From Agapetus fuscipes (taxonomy: Eukaryota > Arthropoda > Insecta > Trichoptera > Glossosomatidae), in the NCBI GenBank assembly GCA_951799405.1, contig OX637333.1, forward strand, positions 17,049,960 through 17,113,959: a DNA stretch of 64,000 bases, given 5' to 3'. The position numbers were made by a program, and so were the translations under genes. Of the stretch, positions 1 to 12,500 are shown in pieces. The notes under the pieces were generated by a model. That model searched no databases. It was not told the DNA's origin and was given only the letters and a program-made list of their open reading frames with translations. Numbering within the stretch: position 1 is the first letter of the stretch; the number at the start of each line of letters is the position of its first letter.

Positions 1-427
1 TTTTTTTGGAAAAATAACCTGAATTCTTAAATTTTGATAAAAAGGACATAAACAAATCTCACAAACACGATATATAAAACATGTCAGCTGTCAGCACATT
101 TAAAATATCCCTTGGCTATGTGATACCACGCATGGTAAAAAAATGATCCCGATAATCAGGGTTTTTATTTTATTTCACAGCTTTACTGAATGGCGTAACA
201 TCAGTTTGAGCACATTTGGGATTTTCATTTATCTACCTAGCAACATTGTGAAATAACTTTTGTTGGTCAAATTAAGTGTGCATAGTTAAAATTGCTCCTA
301 CAGCAGGGATGGATTGTGAGATTTAGTATTCATTTGTGGCATTTTTTGGATGCAATGTAAAATGTAAATAACTAATATACACAGAGAAATAACCTACACA
401 GCTGATGTCACTTGTAGAACAAAAGAC
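1..427 (-). other. TMX2 3' UTR and downstream flank
   Basis: No coding signal seen. On the minus strand two overlapping AATAAA signals lie at about 164-174, roughly 255 bp after the stop, and are plausible polyadenylation signals for TMX2. The rest is AT-rich unique-looking sequence. Confidence 0.4.
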
Positions 428-536
428 TTATTCTGCTTTTGGTTTGGCTTTCTGCTCCTTGAGAGATGTCTTGCACTCCTTGTGCAGACCAACAAGATCA
501 AACGCAGCTTTTATGTTGTCTTCTGAGAATAAGAAC
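428..536 (-). CDS. TMX2: TMX2 exon 4 (C-terminus and stop)
   Basis: Acceptor TTTCAG at 537-538; the first base completes the Lys231 codon. It encodes F-L-F-S-E-D-N-I-K-A-A-F-D-L followed by a charged tail ending K-A-K-P-K-A-E and TAA (430-428). The S-E-(D/E)-N-(I/V) then E/A-F-(D/N)-L pattern matches the TMX2 C-terminal helix. The tail is shorter than in vertebrates but keeps lysines at -3 and -5. Confidence 0.88.
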
Positions 537-3500
537 CTGAAACAAATTAATGAAATTCATGATAAAATTTAATTTATATAAAATGTCATCTCCATGTGGA
601 ACGTGATAATTTTCTATTAGCGTGTTTTAAATAAAACAACGCTAGTTTGATTCCCGTCAGGCTACTTGCCGAAAACTGTAACTGGTTCAAGAGATGTCGT
701 CGGGTCTATAATCTAAGTTGCAAGGATATATTCATTCAAAGCTCTCAGATGTATGCTCACAAACAAACACGTGTAGTTCGCGATTACAAATGCTGATTGT
801 GTACTTACAAATAAAATCCAAACCTCAAATGAACATAAGCCCTGCAACTCTTGCCGACATTCCCTGAAACAGGGGTGACATTGGCAAAGTGAACCATTTT
901 TTACAGTATGGGTAGTCAGCCTCATACCAACCTATAAGTCAAGGAATATGAGCAATAAATAACATTTAAGCATAAAAAAAAACAACAAAACTTTAAAATT
1001 AATCTATACAAAAAAAAAGTAAAAATTTTCTTATGCAAAAAATGTAGCAAACTAATAAACCAACATTACAAATCAGCATTGCAGATTAGCCGCCACTTCT
1101 TCCTGTCCTTGCATACTTCTTTCATTTCATCCAGAGTCATAACCTTTTTCATACAAGCTCTCCTTTTATTATGACTCTGGATATCCCATTCACTCGCTAT
1201 TTTGAAAATTTGGTCCATCCATACCTTTCTCGGTCTTCATCTTCCACGACATCCATCAATTCTTGCAGCATATACTTTCTTCGTCAGTCTTTCCTCGTTT
1301 TTATGATGAATTAAGTAAATCCGATACTAATATTGATGACAACTCTACCAATGTTAATGCAGCTTGGCAGACCCTCAAGAATGTGATCGACCATTCTATT
1401 GAGAGACATGTACCTATGACCCGTAAAAAAGCTTCACATAACATAAATAAACCGTGGATAGACTCGGACATACTTGCATTTAGAGATGAAAAAGCCAAAC
1501 TATGGCATAAGTACAGACTGGAAAACACAGATGAAGCTTACAATAAGTATAGGAAAGCTAACAACAAAATTGTTGGTATGGTTCGCAAAGCTAGGAAACA
1601 ATACGAAAAAGGGGTCCCAAGTCTTTCATACTTTTTTTTTATTAGACAAACAAACAGTTATACATGTAATATATGTGAATAACAACATAGTTATAATAAT
1701 TCAAAAACCAGCAAAGTTTGCAAACATAATGTAGTGTAAGCTTAATTAAGAAGGAGAAACAAGAAAAATTTAGAAAGTAATATGAGAAAAATGAAGAAGA
1801 AAAAAAAAGAGAAAACGACTATCAACTTAATCATCACGTAAAGAGAGGAAAAGGAATGGGGGGAAGAATAGGAAAGGGAAGGAAAAGGAAAAGCATCCAA
1901 CGATTAAACCCCATGAGACCCCGCTGTCATAAGGGATATTTTTACAGCTTCATTGAATTGCAGTATGGTGGTGTTAAACAGATCAATGTTGACAAAAAAA
2001 ATTTTTTTAAGCAAGTCGGGTGAATCAATTGTATTGTTCACTATTTTATGTAGAAATTTCATGTCAGTAACGGTACATCTATTTTCTAAGGTCATTAATT
2101 GATGATATTTGGCAGGTAGTTTGCTCCCCCAGTTCTTGTTTACCGTATACGCCAATCTTGTCAAATATGACTTTTCCATGCATTTGTCTTAAGGGTATAC
2201 GAGACTTTAAGAAGGTTATTAATATCGGGACTAAAGAACCTCTTTAATTGTTTTATGAAACTAAAATCATAATTTTATGTCAAATAACTTTGACTGATCA
2301 TGGTCAGATGTCGTTGCTGAAGTATATAACTTATGTTCTTACTCAAGCATTACGTTTCATAAAAAAATAATGTAAATTTTCTTGACGCTCTTAGCGAGCG
2401 TTTTAGTTTTTATAAACTTGTGTTTAAACGCTATTGTTGAGTATTTACGACTGCATGGCTCATACAGTAAGTTATGCATCAAAAATTGCAAAAAGAAATG
2501 ATTTGACGTAAGTATTACTCTATGTTTATTTATTTATTATGCGGTATAAAAACGGCGCTCTTTTGTCATGTATTAAATTTTAATTAAATAAATTATCCTC
2601 ATATATATATATTGTAACGAAATACACTGGTAGATGTTTATTGGTGTACGTGTGTTTTGAGAGAATGTTCTGGCCCAGACGATTGTAATTGTAAGGTGTG
2701 TATGTAGGTAGGAAATGGACTCTTCATGAAATAAATATGTCCAGAATCGTCTATACAACTGTGGTAGTGGAAGTTTCTAGGGCAGGCTGGAATGGCCCCT
2801 AGGTTCCGCTATAAGAAGGGCGACAATGGGCTGAAGCGAGTCAGTCTTCGAAGCACTCACACAGAGGAGTATCTAGTTACTAGGGCGACCAATATGGTGT
2901 AAAATAAATGTAATCTGTACGAAATAAATAAGTGTGTTAAAATAAATCTGTTAGAATAAGTCTGTTAAAAATAAATCTATTGTAAGAAAGTCTGTGTAAA
3001 TAAACTGTATGGCTAACTTGTGTTAAACTTGTGTTTTAATTAAAAGAACCCAGGAAAAACGTAACAATGGTGTCGGTGTGAAGTTTAAAACCAAGTACCA
3101 AGTAAAAACTGTGCTTGAGACTTTTGAAAAATATATGTGGACAACATAATAAAAACTGATGAATAAAAAAAAAAAAAGTTTTAAATAAAACTGGTTAAAC
3201 TTGAATTAAAAACGATCGTGTGGTTACCCGCTAAAAATTTGATTGAAGTGTGCATAGATAACGTGTTAATAATATTGTGATAGTGTTAGTAAATACTCAT
3301 TAGCCGATCTGGCGAAGCAAAGTAAATAATCATTATCTAATATCATTATTTGAAATTTAAAAATAAATATTAAAAGGCGGTACCTACCTACCGTCAGTAT
3401 AATTAGATAAATTATTATTTTGCTAAAGTACGTATTTAAAAATAACTTCATATATAAAACTCATCACCCGTATTAAATAAATTTGCAAATATTTTTGTTT

Positions 3501-6500
3501 TGAAGTTTGTTAAAATAAAAAATGGCTAAGGTGAACATCAAGGACCTCAAAGTCTATGAGCTTAAGAATGAGCTTCTGGAGAGGGACCTGGAGACCTCAG
3601 GAGGAAAGGCTACCTTACAGGCACGCCTCATGGAGGCCTTGGAACAGTCAGGCGAAGACCCGGCATATTTTGTCATGGCGTCTGGAGGAGACCGCGAGCG
3701 AGCCGTGGAAGAGTTTAAAACAAAGATGGCTGCCAACTTCAAGAGCTTGAGGGAAGACCTAGCTGGTTGGAAGGAGGAGATGGCTAAAAACCTAGCCTTA
3801 AAAATGTCGGTGGACACTGATAGTGTAAAATTAAGTGATAATCAGGATGACAAAAAGGCCGATATGTCAACTGAGGATGAGTCATCTCAGAAGTTGGGGA
3901 AGGGAGACCTGAAGGCCAAAAACAACGGCCAGCTCAAGGCTGAGGACTCAGCTGACAGCAAAGATGACAAAGATGATGTCAAGTCGGCTGAAAACGGCAA
4001 GAGTGACTCGGCCGAGGTGAAGGCTGACAAGGATGCGAAGGAGGAGACGGACGCCAAGGAGGAGGATGAGGACGCCAAGGACAAGAAGGGCAAGGCCAAG
4101 AAGGCCAACAGTGTGAAGAAGAAGCCCGCGCCCAAGAAGAAGGCGGAGGAGGCCGTGGAGGAGGCTCCCAAGAAGAAGAAGGCCGTGGAGCCGCCGGTGC
4201 CCGTGCCCGCGGGCCGGGGCATCCCCATCGACCACATCCCCGACGTGGAGGTGGCCATCTCCAGGTTCAAGATGGAGGACCTCAAGTTCCTGTACAATCA
4301 ATTGTGCCGCACGAACCTCATCAAGCGCAACAAAAAGAAGTTCAAGGGCTACGAGTTTGAGAAGGACACGCCTGAGCACAAGGCCAAGCTGGAGGAGGTG
4401 CAGAAGCTGGAGCCCAAGCAGCTGCGGACGCTGTGCAAGAAGCTGGGCTTGGACAAGAGGGGCGCGCCCACGGAGCTGGCCAGCAGGGTGGTGGGCTTCC
4501 TGCTGCTGCCAAAGCAGGCCTCCTCGCACGCCAGGGGGCTGATGAAGGAGAGGCCGGTGACTGACCGCGGCGAGGCCACGGGAGGCAGGCCCAGAAGGTC
4601 CGCTGCTGCTATTGTCAAGAGAGGTTACTCTAACGAGGAGTATGAAACAGATCCGGAAACCAAAGTGCGGGGACCCAAAGTCAGCAGGGATGATTTAGGG
4701 GATTCAGATGGCTCGTACAACCCGAGTGGCTCCGGACAGGAGGCGGACTCTGACTTTGACCCGTCAGTGAGGGAGGGGGGCGCTCCCTCCCGCAGGCGCC
4801 GCGCCCCCGCCCGCAGGGGCTCAGCCAAGCAGAGCAAGCAGAAGGGACGACCCAAGCATGGCGCGGCAGGAAGCCACTCAGCGAGTCAGAGGACGAGAGC
4901 GAGAGTGAGAACTTCGCTTCCGAGCAGGAGAGCGGCTCCGACGACCAAGGATTCTGATCCTTTGACGCCGGCGAGCAAGCGGGGCCTAGGAGCGGTGGCC
5001 GCCCGGGGACGCAAAGCGGTGCCCCCAGCCAAGGAAAGGCGCCCATGCCGGCCGCCAAGAGGAAAGCACCCCCCCCCACACCAGCCAGCAATGACGGGCA
5101 AAACCCTAAGGGGAAAATTCCGTGGAACGTCATTTTTCCTGACCACTGGATGCAACTGTGGGTCAAACTGCCCGTACCTTCTTAAAGAAAAGACTGTTCC
5201 GGGGCGGAACAGTCTAAGGGGGGGATAATGTAACGAAATACACTGGTAGATGTTTATTGGTGTACGTGTGTTTTGAGAGAATGTTCTGGCCCAGACGATT
5301 GTAATTGTAAGGTGTGTATGTAGGTAGGAAATGGACTCTTCATGAAATAAATATGTCCAGAATCGTCTATACAACTGTGGTAGTGGAAGTTTCTAGGGCA
5401 GGCTGGAATGGCCCCTAGGTTCCGCTATAAGAAGGGCGACAATGGGCTGAAGCGAGTCAGTCTTCGAAGCACTCACACAGAGGAGTATCTAGTTACTAGG
5501 GCGACCAATATGGTGTAAAATAAATGTAATCTGTACGAAATAAATAAGTGTGTTAAAATAAATCTGTTAGAATAAGTCTGTTAAAAATAAATCTATTGTA
5601 AGAAAGTCTGTGTAAATAAACTGTATGGCTAACTTGTGTTAAACTTGTGTTTTAATTAAAAGAACCCAGGAAAAACGTAACAATATATAATGATTTACAA
5701 AACTATTTTGTGTTTTGATTACCCTGCTTTAAAATAATGCTTTGAAATATGAGTAACATTTATTGTTGTACAATATCTGTACATAAATTCATATTTTTAA
5801 GCAATATAACATTTTTAACACATTGTTTGCGGGAAACTAGTTAACTCGTCATACACCTCTTTATCGTAACGTGCGGGAGACGTGTAAACTCGTTTCGTCG
5901 CGCCTAGCGGTAGGGCGCGGGAAACTTGTAAAAACGTGCAGTCAAACGGGTGTGGGGCCATGCAATACCTACCCTCAGCGGTCCCCGATCTGTCTACCTG
6001 CCGATACAATGAGTATGAGACGGGACAAAAAATAATAACTGTAAAAATAAACAAACAGAATATTGAAATTTTAAACAAAGGATTTTGTTTTTGCACTTTC
6101 GTTCGTCTCTCCAGTAACTTCTATATCCTGCTTTCGTTAGGACGTTTTATATTCGTAGACGTTTATACATTATTAGGTTATAGTTTTTTTTATAATATGT
6201 GTGAAAATTTTCAAAATAATATTGATATTCTGTATGAATAAAATGATGTTGATTGTGAAATAGTGTTTTTTCTATGATTCCCAAGAAAGTAGAATGTTTT
6301 TGTACACAAAAAAACAAAAATATAGATATTGTGTTAAATAAATAAACGGAGACGTATTTTTAAAGTAAAAAACTAAAAGTTTCATTGAAAAATATCAAAA
6401 AGATCGTAAGATATAAATGTTTTACGAAAAGCCTAATGTTGGCGCGAAAATTTCAAAAAACACCCGCTCTACGCCGCCATCTGGCGAAAAAATTCCCGCA

Positions 6501-9500
6501 TACATAGTGTTAAGAGAAGAAATGAAACGAGAAATTATTGTGTGTGCAACTCCTTGCTTGGCGTATGACTTCTTAGTAGAAAGAGAAGAAATATCTCTTG
6601 TGTCTCACAGCCCACACTGCCGAGAGTACAGAAAAGTGTTCACACAATGTTATAATGACAAAATTCAATAATGGTTATGTTTTGCACTTACTGTGTACGA
6701 AGTTGTGTACTAAATCTATTTTTTAGTCAATTTACCGTTTCATTGCACTGATTGTATTATGTGAGACATTTAGCAAGTGAATGTTTTAGAGCATACATAA
6801 GTATACCTACTACCTATAACACTACGTATAAAACGCCTAAAACTCAATGGCATATTTAACACGATAGCCTCTTAAGGATAGTAAATACATATAAAAAAAT
6901 TAACTATGCTTTAGGGACTGCACTTAAAAAAAAAAAATCGACCAGTGTAATTCATTACAATAAAAAATAAACAATGTCAAGCGCCCTTGCAGTGACAGCA
7001 GTCACAAAACGGCGCTATAAAAATCATCATCATCAAACAATGATATTATTTGTAAGGTTTAAGCTGGGGAATTATAGTTGTTTTACATATTTACAAATTA
7101 TCCTTTATTATATTGTCCTTCGTCGTCGTCTTTTGCTTGGACTTTCAAATTTTCAATTTCCAAATTGTCTCGCCGCGAGGATCGAACCCGCGTCTCCCGG
7201 GCGGGGTCGCCGAGAGAACCGGTGGTTTAGCTGATTACGCTAAACCGCCTGCTCGGCAGTGTGAGAAAATAAAATCTATTTAAGCGATACAAACCTCATA
7301 TTTTATGTATAGAAATTGTAATTATATAGAGGCGCTATCCTATTTTTAAACAAATATTTTTTACGTACAAAACTATGTACATAAATTAGAACATAGAGGC
7401 GCTAAACATTAACTCAATTCATAACAAATATAATTTTTGACAAAAAAAAACTGATGAATGAAATTCTGGTTCTGAAAAATGAGATTCATGAAATTTAACG
7501 CATGCGAAAATTACAACATAAGAATCTCAAATAAGTTGCAAAGATATAGTACATTCAGGATTCTTATTACACGCATTCCCACAAGCAGACACGTGTACTG
7601 TCGCGCTTACACATGCTGTATGTGCACTAAAAAAACATAGTATTTCCGATATATTTTTGATTGCATTAATGGAACGATATCTCTATTTTAAATCAATATT
7701 TTTAAACACTGTCGATGTAAACATTATGTAGATCTATAACCATTTACATTGCACGATATTGTGAAAAATTAATAGTGTAATGTGTGGGGAAAACGCGAAA
7801 ATAACAGTAAACGATAAATATGCCTGGAAAAACGTTCTGAATATGTAAGACAATTTTCTCACTACCCCGCAAGGGCGGCGTGGGCTAGCGGTAATGTCCA
7901 CGTCTTTGATGCAGAAGGACCCGGGTTCGGGCCTGGAGATGAAATGTTTGTTTTTTTTTTTTTTTTTTTTTTTTTCGTCCCTTTTTTTTAATAAATTTGA
8001 AAGGAATGCAATTCATCGATCTATTTTGCGTTCTCTAATAAATATTTAAAAATTCGAGCGGGGACGCAAACCAGTTTTTAGAAATACAGATCATGGCAGA
8101 AGAAGATTTTACATATAATTTTTCAACAAAATTGTCAGTAATTATTTTTTCTCATCAAATATTTTCAAATAAGTACAAGCTTTTTGAGAGATATACTACG
8201 TAATACCTATATAATCTATTATCTATTTTGCACAATACATTACATTTGACATTCATATTAAATGCATTCCCACAAGTAGACAGGTATAAGTTCGCGTTTA
8301 CACATGCCCCATGATGACTTAGAACATAATAACCTTATATCAAATTAACATTCGCCCTGCAACTCTTGCCGAACTTCCCTCAAAAATAGGTGAAATTTGC
8401 AAAGTGAACCATTTTTTACAGTATGGGTGGTCAGCTGCATACTAACCTATAAGTCAAGGAAATTATTTAGTTTAGGTCTATATAATTTAAGTTGCAAAGA
8501 TATGTTAAATTGAGATTCATATTAAATGCATTCCCACAAGCAGACCCGTTCCTATAAGTTCACGCCTGCAAATGCTAAATATGGACTATCTGTGGACGTC
8601 TTTTACTAAAACTGCATGTTTTTATTTTACATGTTTTTTTAAATATTACGAATTTTAACGTGAGTAAACTATGCGCAATATACACATTCTCCAAATGTTA
8701 AGGGGTTGGGCTGCGTAGCAGCCAGGGGCGTAGCCCCTAGTAAATTATAATTACCTCACTGTTAAATAATTCATCTTTTCAGATACCAGACGAACCCTTA
8801 TAGAAAAACTTACACAATTTTCAATGTTTAGTTGGTGACATAGCCAACGTCTTCAAGAGGCACCCGTTCTGTACAAAGACTCAGGATGAACTGAGATGAA
8901 CATCGAAAATAATGTAACTTCTCCCATGACGGGTTGTCTAATATCTGAAAAGTTTAATTACTAACAGTAAAGTAATGAGGTCCGCAAGTGAATTGGCATA
9001 GACAATATTGTGTCATCACTCGGCCAGGTTGCTAGGGAGAAAGCAAACAAACATTTTGTTATTGGTTGCTAAAGGTGTTAGTTCACGAGACAAGGTTTGC
9101 TCCCCGATAAAAATGTTCCAAATTCAATAATGTGCCGAGCTCATTATAATTTGTAAATGTCTATAATTGAAGTTGCAACGACATATTACATTTAAGATTC
9201 ATATTCAATGCATTCCCATATGCAGATACATATTAGTTTGCGTCTACACATGCGACATATGGACTTACAACATAAAAACCCAATCTCAAATGAACATAGG
9301 CCCTGCAACTCTTGCCTCCCTTCCCTGAAACAGGGGTGACATTTTTTGACTCACTTCTGAAGTTTATTCCTGGAATCAGGCTGCGGTCTCCTCATCACTT
9401 CCTTCCCCTGCTTCATGAGAAGTATAGTGGGAAGCTGGCGGCTCAGAGGACTGTCCAGGATACCATACTTGGCTGCTGCCTCAGGATATCTAGGGAAGCA

Positions 9501-12500
9501 ACACAAATAATTGAATAGGAGAAAAACTAACACTGATGCGTTTTAATGGCTGTAGTACCTACAGTGGTTAATGCTTATGGTTTGTAACTGTAATGTAGTG
9601 GGTTGGAGTGAGTGAATATAGTGAGGAATGAGGATGTGAAAGTTAAGGTACAAAAGAATGTGATGAGATGGTTTGGACATGTAGAAAGAATGGATGATGA
9701 AAAACTTACAAAGTAACAATTTATGAAATGTTTCAGAGGAAACTTTGTAGAACTCCATTTAAAATTTAAATTTTTTTTAAAATAAACAGCATTTATTTTT
9801 GTCTTGTCTTGTCTTGTATCTTGCCGCCATTCCTCTGGGGGTGCCCGGTACCTCCACACAAGTGCCTCCACTTGACTCTGTCCTTGCATACTTCTTTCAT
9901 CTCATCTAATTTCATCACTCTTTTCTTGCATGCTCTTCTCTTGTTTCCACTCTGTAAATTCCATTCATTCGCAATCTCACTTATCTGATCAATCCTTTCT
10001 TTTCTAGGTCTTCCCCTTCCACGCTTACCTATTATAAATCTATATCTACTAGAGGCTCCGCCCCTGGCTGTTACGCAGCCCAACCCCTTAACATTTAGGC
10101 AACGGGAACTTTGCAGCATGTCCGTGTTAAAATTCGTATAATTATTAGAAATGGATAAAAAAATAATATGCTTGTTTGCAAAATTTGCGAATACCTACTA
10201 CCATTTAAAAGAAACTTTTACACATCCCTATCATCTAATTTATTCTCATTTGACCAAATAGGTGAGATTTTAAAAAAATGGAACCTTCAGTGTGCGAATA
10301 AGAGAACAGTATGTATGAAGAAACTGATGAATGTTGAAGAGATGAAAAAGGTATGCAAGGACCGAGAAAAGTGGAGACGCATCTGCGGAGGTACCGGCCA
10401 CCCCTAGTGGAACGGCGGCAGGATACAGTAACAGCTCATTACTATGGTCACTCACGAACCGGGGAAATCTCGCCCCGTAAAAAGTCAAATATTGCCAGAA
10501 TGAAATTTGACGGTACACGGTACAATATTTACACCCACCTTGATGTAACGAAGTGAAATCCTGGACGTTGAATGAAAGTGAAATTAGAAAATTCCATATT
10601 ATTGAAATGGACTATGTTTTAAGAGAAGAGTATGTATGAAAAATATGATGAATATTGAAGAGATAAAAGAATAATGCATGTCTGCTTGTGGGAATGCATT
10701 TAATATGAATCTCAAATGATACATAATACAGTAGAGCCTTGATAATCCGAACTAGCAAAAACTAACCCCTGTTCGGACTCATGAAGCGTTCGGATTATAG
10801 TATGTAAGGAGAAAAAAAAACATTTTTATTCTTAAAATAGTGTTTAATTATATACATAGTTTAAGAGGTACAGTAAGCAACGAGCTGGGCTTTACATATT
10901 GACCTTGGGAACGCTCTTATTACAAGCAGCGTAAGGACTACAGTCGTAATGCAAATAAAAAGCCCGGCTCGTTGCTTACCGTACATTTACATAATAATTA
11001 GGTACCATAAAATACGTAAGGTGTAAATTGTCTATTTAGTCATAAACTGATCTATTTTAGATTTTGTAGGGTTTGTGTATTCATTTTTTTTTTTTCATTT
11101 TCGATCTATTTTAGTTTGGCGAGTCCTGTTGATGGACCAGAAAAAAGCTTTGTCCCTCAAGTTACGTAGCATCATCTTTTCCGATAAGGACAGGTCATTT
11201 TCTTCAGCCCACTCCAAGCAAGTGTTCAAAGATGATATGGCTTGTGAATGAGTAATTTTCTTGACATTTGAAGCAAAATAATCTTCAGCTAAAGACTCGT
11301 CATTCTCTTGCGTTATTTGGGTTATGATCTCATCATCAGTTATAGGATCTGTACAATTCTCCTCTTCACTCATGGACAAGAAAGTGGAAATGGTTTCTTC
11401 TGTATAACCACGATTACGTAAAAGACTGAGCGGGAGATCGTCTTCTACGTCGAAGTCATCATTTTCTTCTGATCTATCTTCTGTTGAATTTATTTTTTCA
11501 GGCCAAAGAGGCTTCCAAGATTTTTCGATAAGAGACGATGATACATGATCCCAACATTGCGCTAGCGAAAAAATGGCGTCTTTAATTGTGACGCTTTTTA
11601 TAACATCATGCAAGGTTAAAGCCTCATCGGCTTCTTGCTGCACGAACATTTGAATCAGGAGTTTCTTTTTGTAATTTATCTTGACATTTTGGATTACGTT
11701 TTGATCCATAGGTTGGATCAAAGGCGTACAATTTGGAGGCATGTACAGTACAGAGAAGTTGCCGTCTTCTGTTGTCAAATCTTCAGCATTTGGATGTCTA
11801 AGAGTAGCAATGCTTTTTGTGGCAGTCCCATTTTTTTTAAATGGCGTTTGACTTCAGGAACAAAATGGCCTCTAAACCACTCGAGAAAAATATCTCTGGT
11901 TACCCAAGCACGCCTCTGCCCTTCATAATGCACTGGTAATTTTACAGATCCAAAAGATCTTGGCTTTTTTGCCTTCCCCACAACTAGCAATGGTAATTTG
12001 TGATTCCCTGTAGAGTTTGCGCAAGGCATAAAAGTTATTCGCTCTTTAGACACTTTCGACCCAGGAGCGCTAGTTTGAGCAGAAGAGGCTAAAGTTTTGT
12101 CCGGCAGAACCTTCCAAAACAATCCTGATTCGTCGGCATTGTAAATTTGTTCAGGGCAAAGGTTCTTTTCTTTTATCTCGTTTAGGAATTTTTCTTGGAA
12201 TGGTTGAACAGCTTCCGTATTGCTAGAGACTTTCTCACCTGACACTTTCAGCTGACGTATGCCATGACGTTTTTTAAAATTATCAAGCCATCCTCTACTT
12301 GCAGAAAAATCCGAACCTGTTAGTTTTTTATGGAAGAATCTCGCTTTTTCCATTAAGACCTCACCAGACAATGGAATGTGGCGTCGTCTTTGTTCTAAAA
12401 ACCATGTGAACAGTGCTTCTTCTAGCACTGGATTCTCTGGAAATTTTAGAGTTTTTCTGAACCCTGGTCCTTTCTCAGTTTTAGCTATAAAAGATCTCAA

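Larger units (their letters stand above)
2613..5682 (+). mobile_element. LTR retrotransposon carrying a DEK-like gene (non-autonomous)
   Basis: A complete LTR element of 3070 bp. Two 454-bp LTRs start TGTAACGAAAT and end CGTAACA and appear identical by eye, implying a very recent insertion. The flanks give ATAT on both sides (2609-2612, 5683-5686), a possible 4-bp target duplication but weak inside an AT repeat. The internal region has a putative primer site right after the 5' LTR (3067 on), one long ORF (3522-5228) and a polypurine tract AAGGGGGGGATA just before the 3' LTR. No protease, reverse transcriptase, RNase H or integrase is present, so it must be mobilised in trans. The ORF fuses a gag-like SAP N-terminus to a DEK-like segment. 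It lies in TMX2 intron 3, antisense to the gene. Confidence 0.88.

Noticed and set aside
4357..4542. Arg/Trp-rich ORFs and long minus ORFs inside 3554-5374
   Set aside because: Alternative frames of the GC-rich DEK-like ORF.
8690..8741. Helitron 3' terminus
   Set aside because: Hairpins and CTAG are suggestive, but the spacing is wrong and no matching 5' TC end or Rep/helicase ORF is seen.
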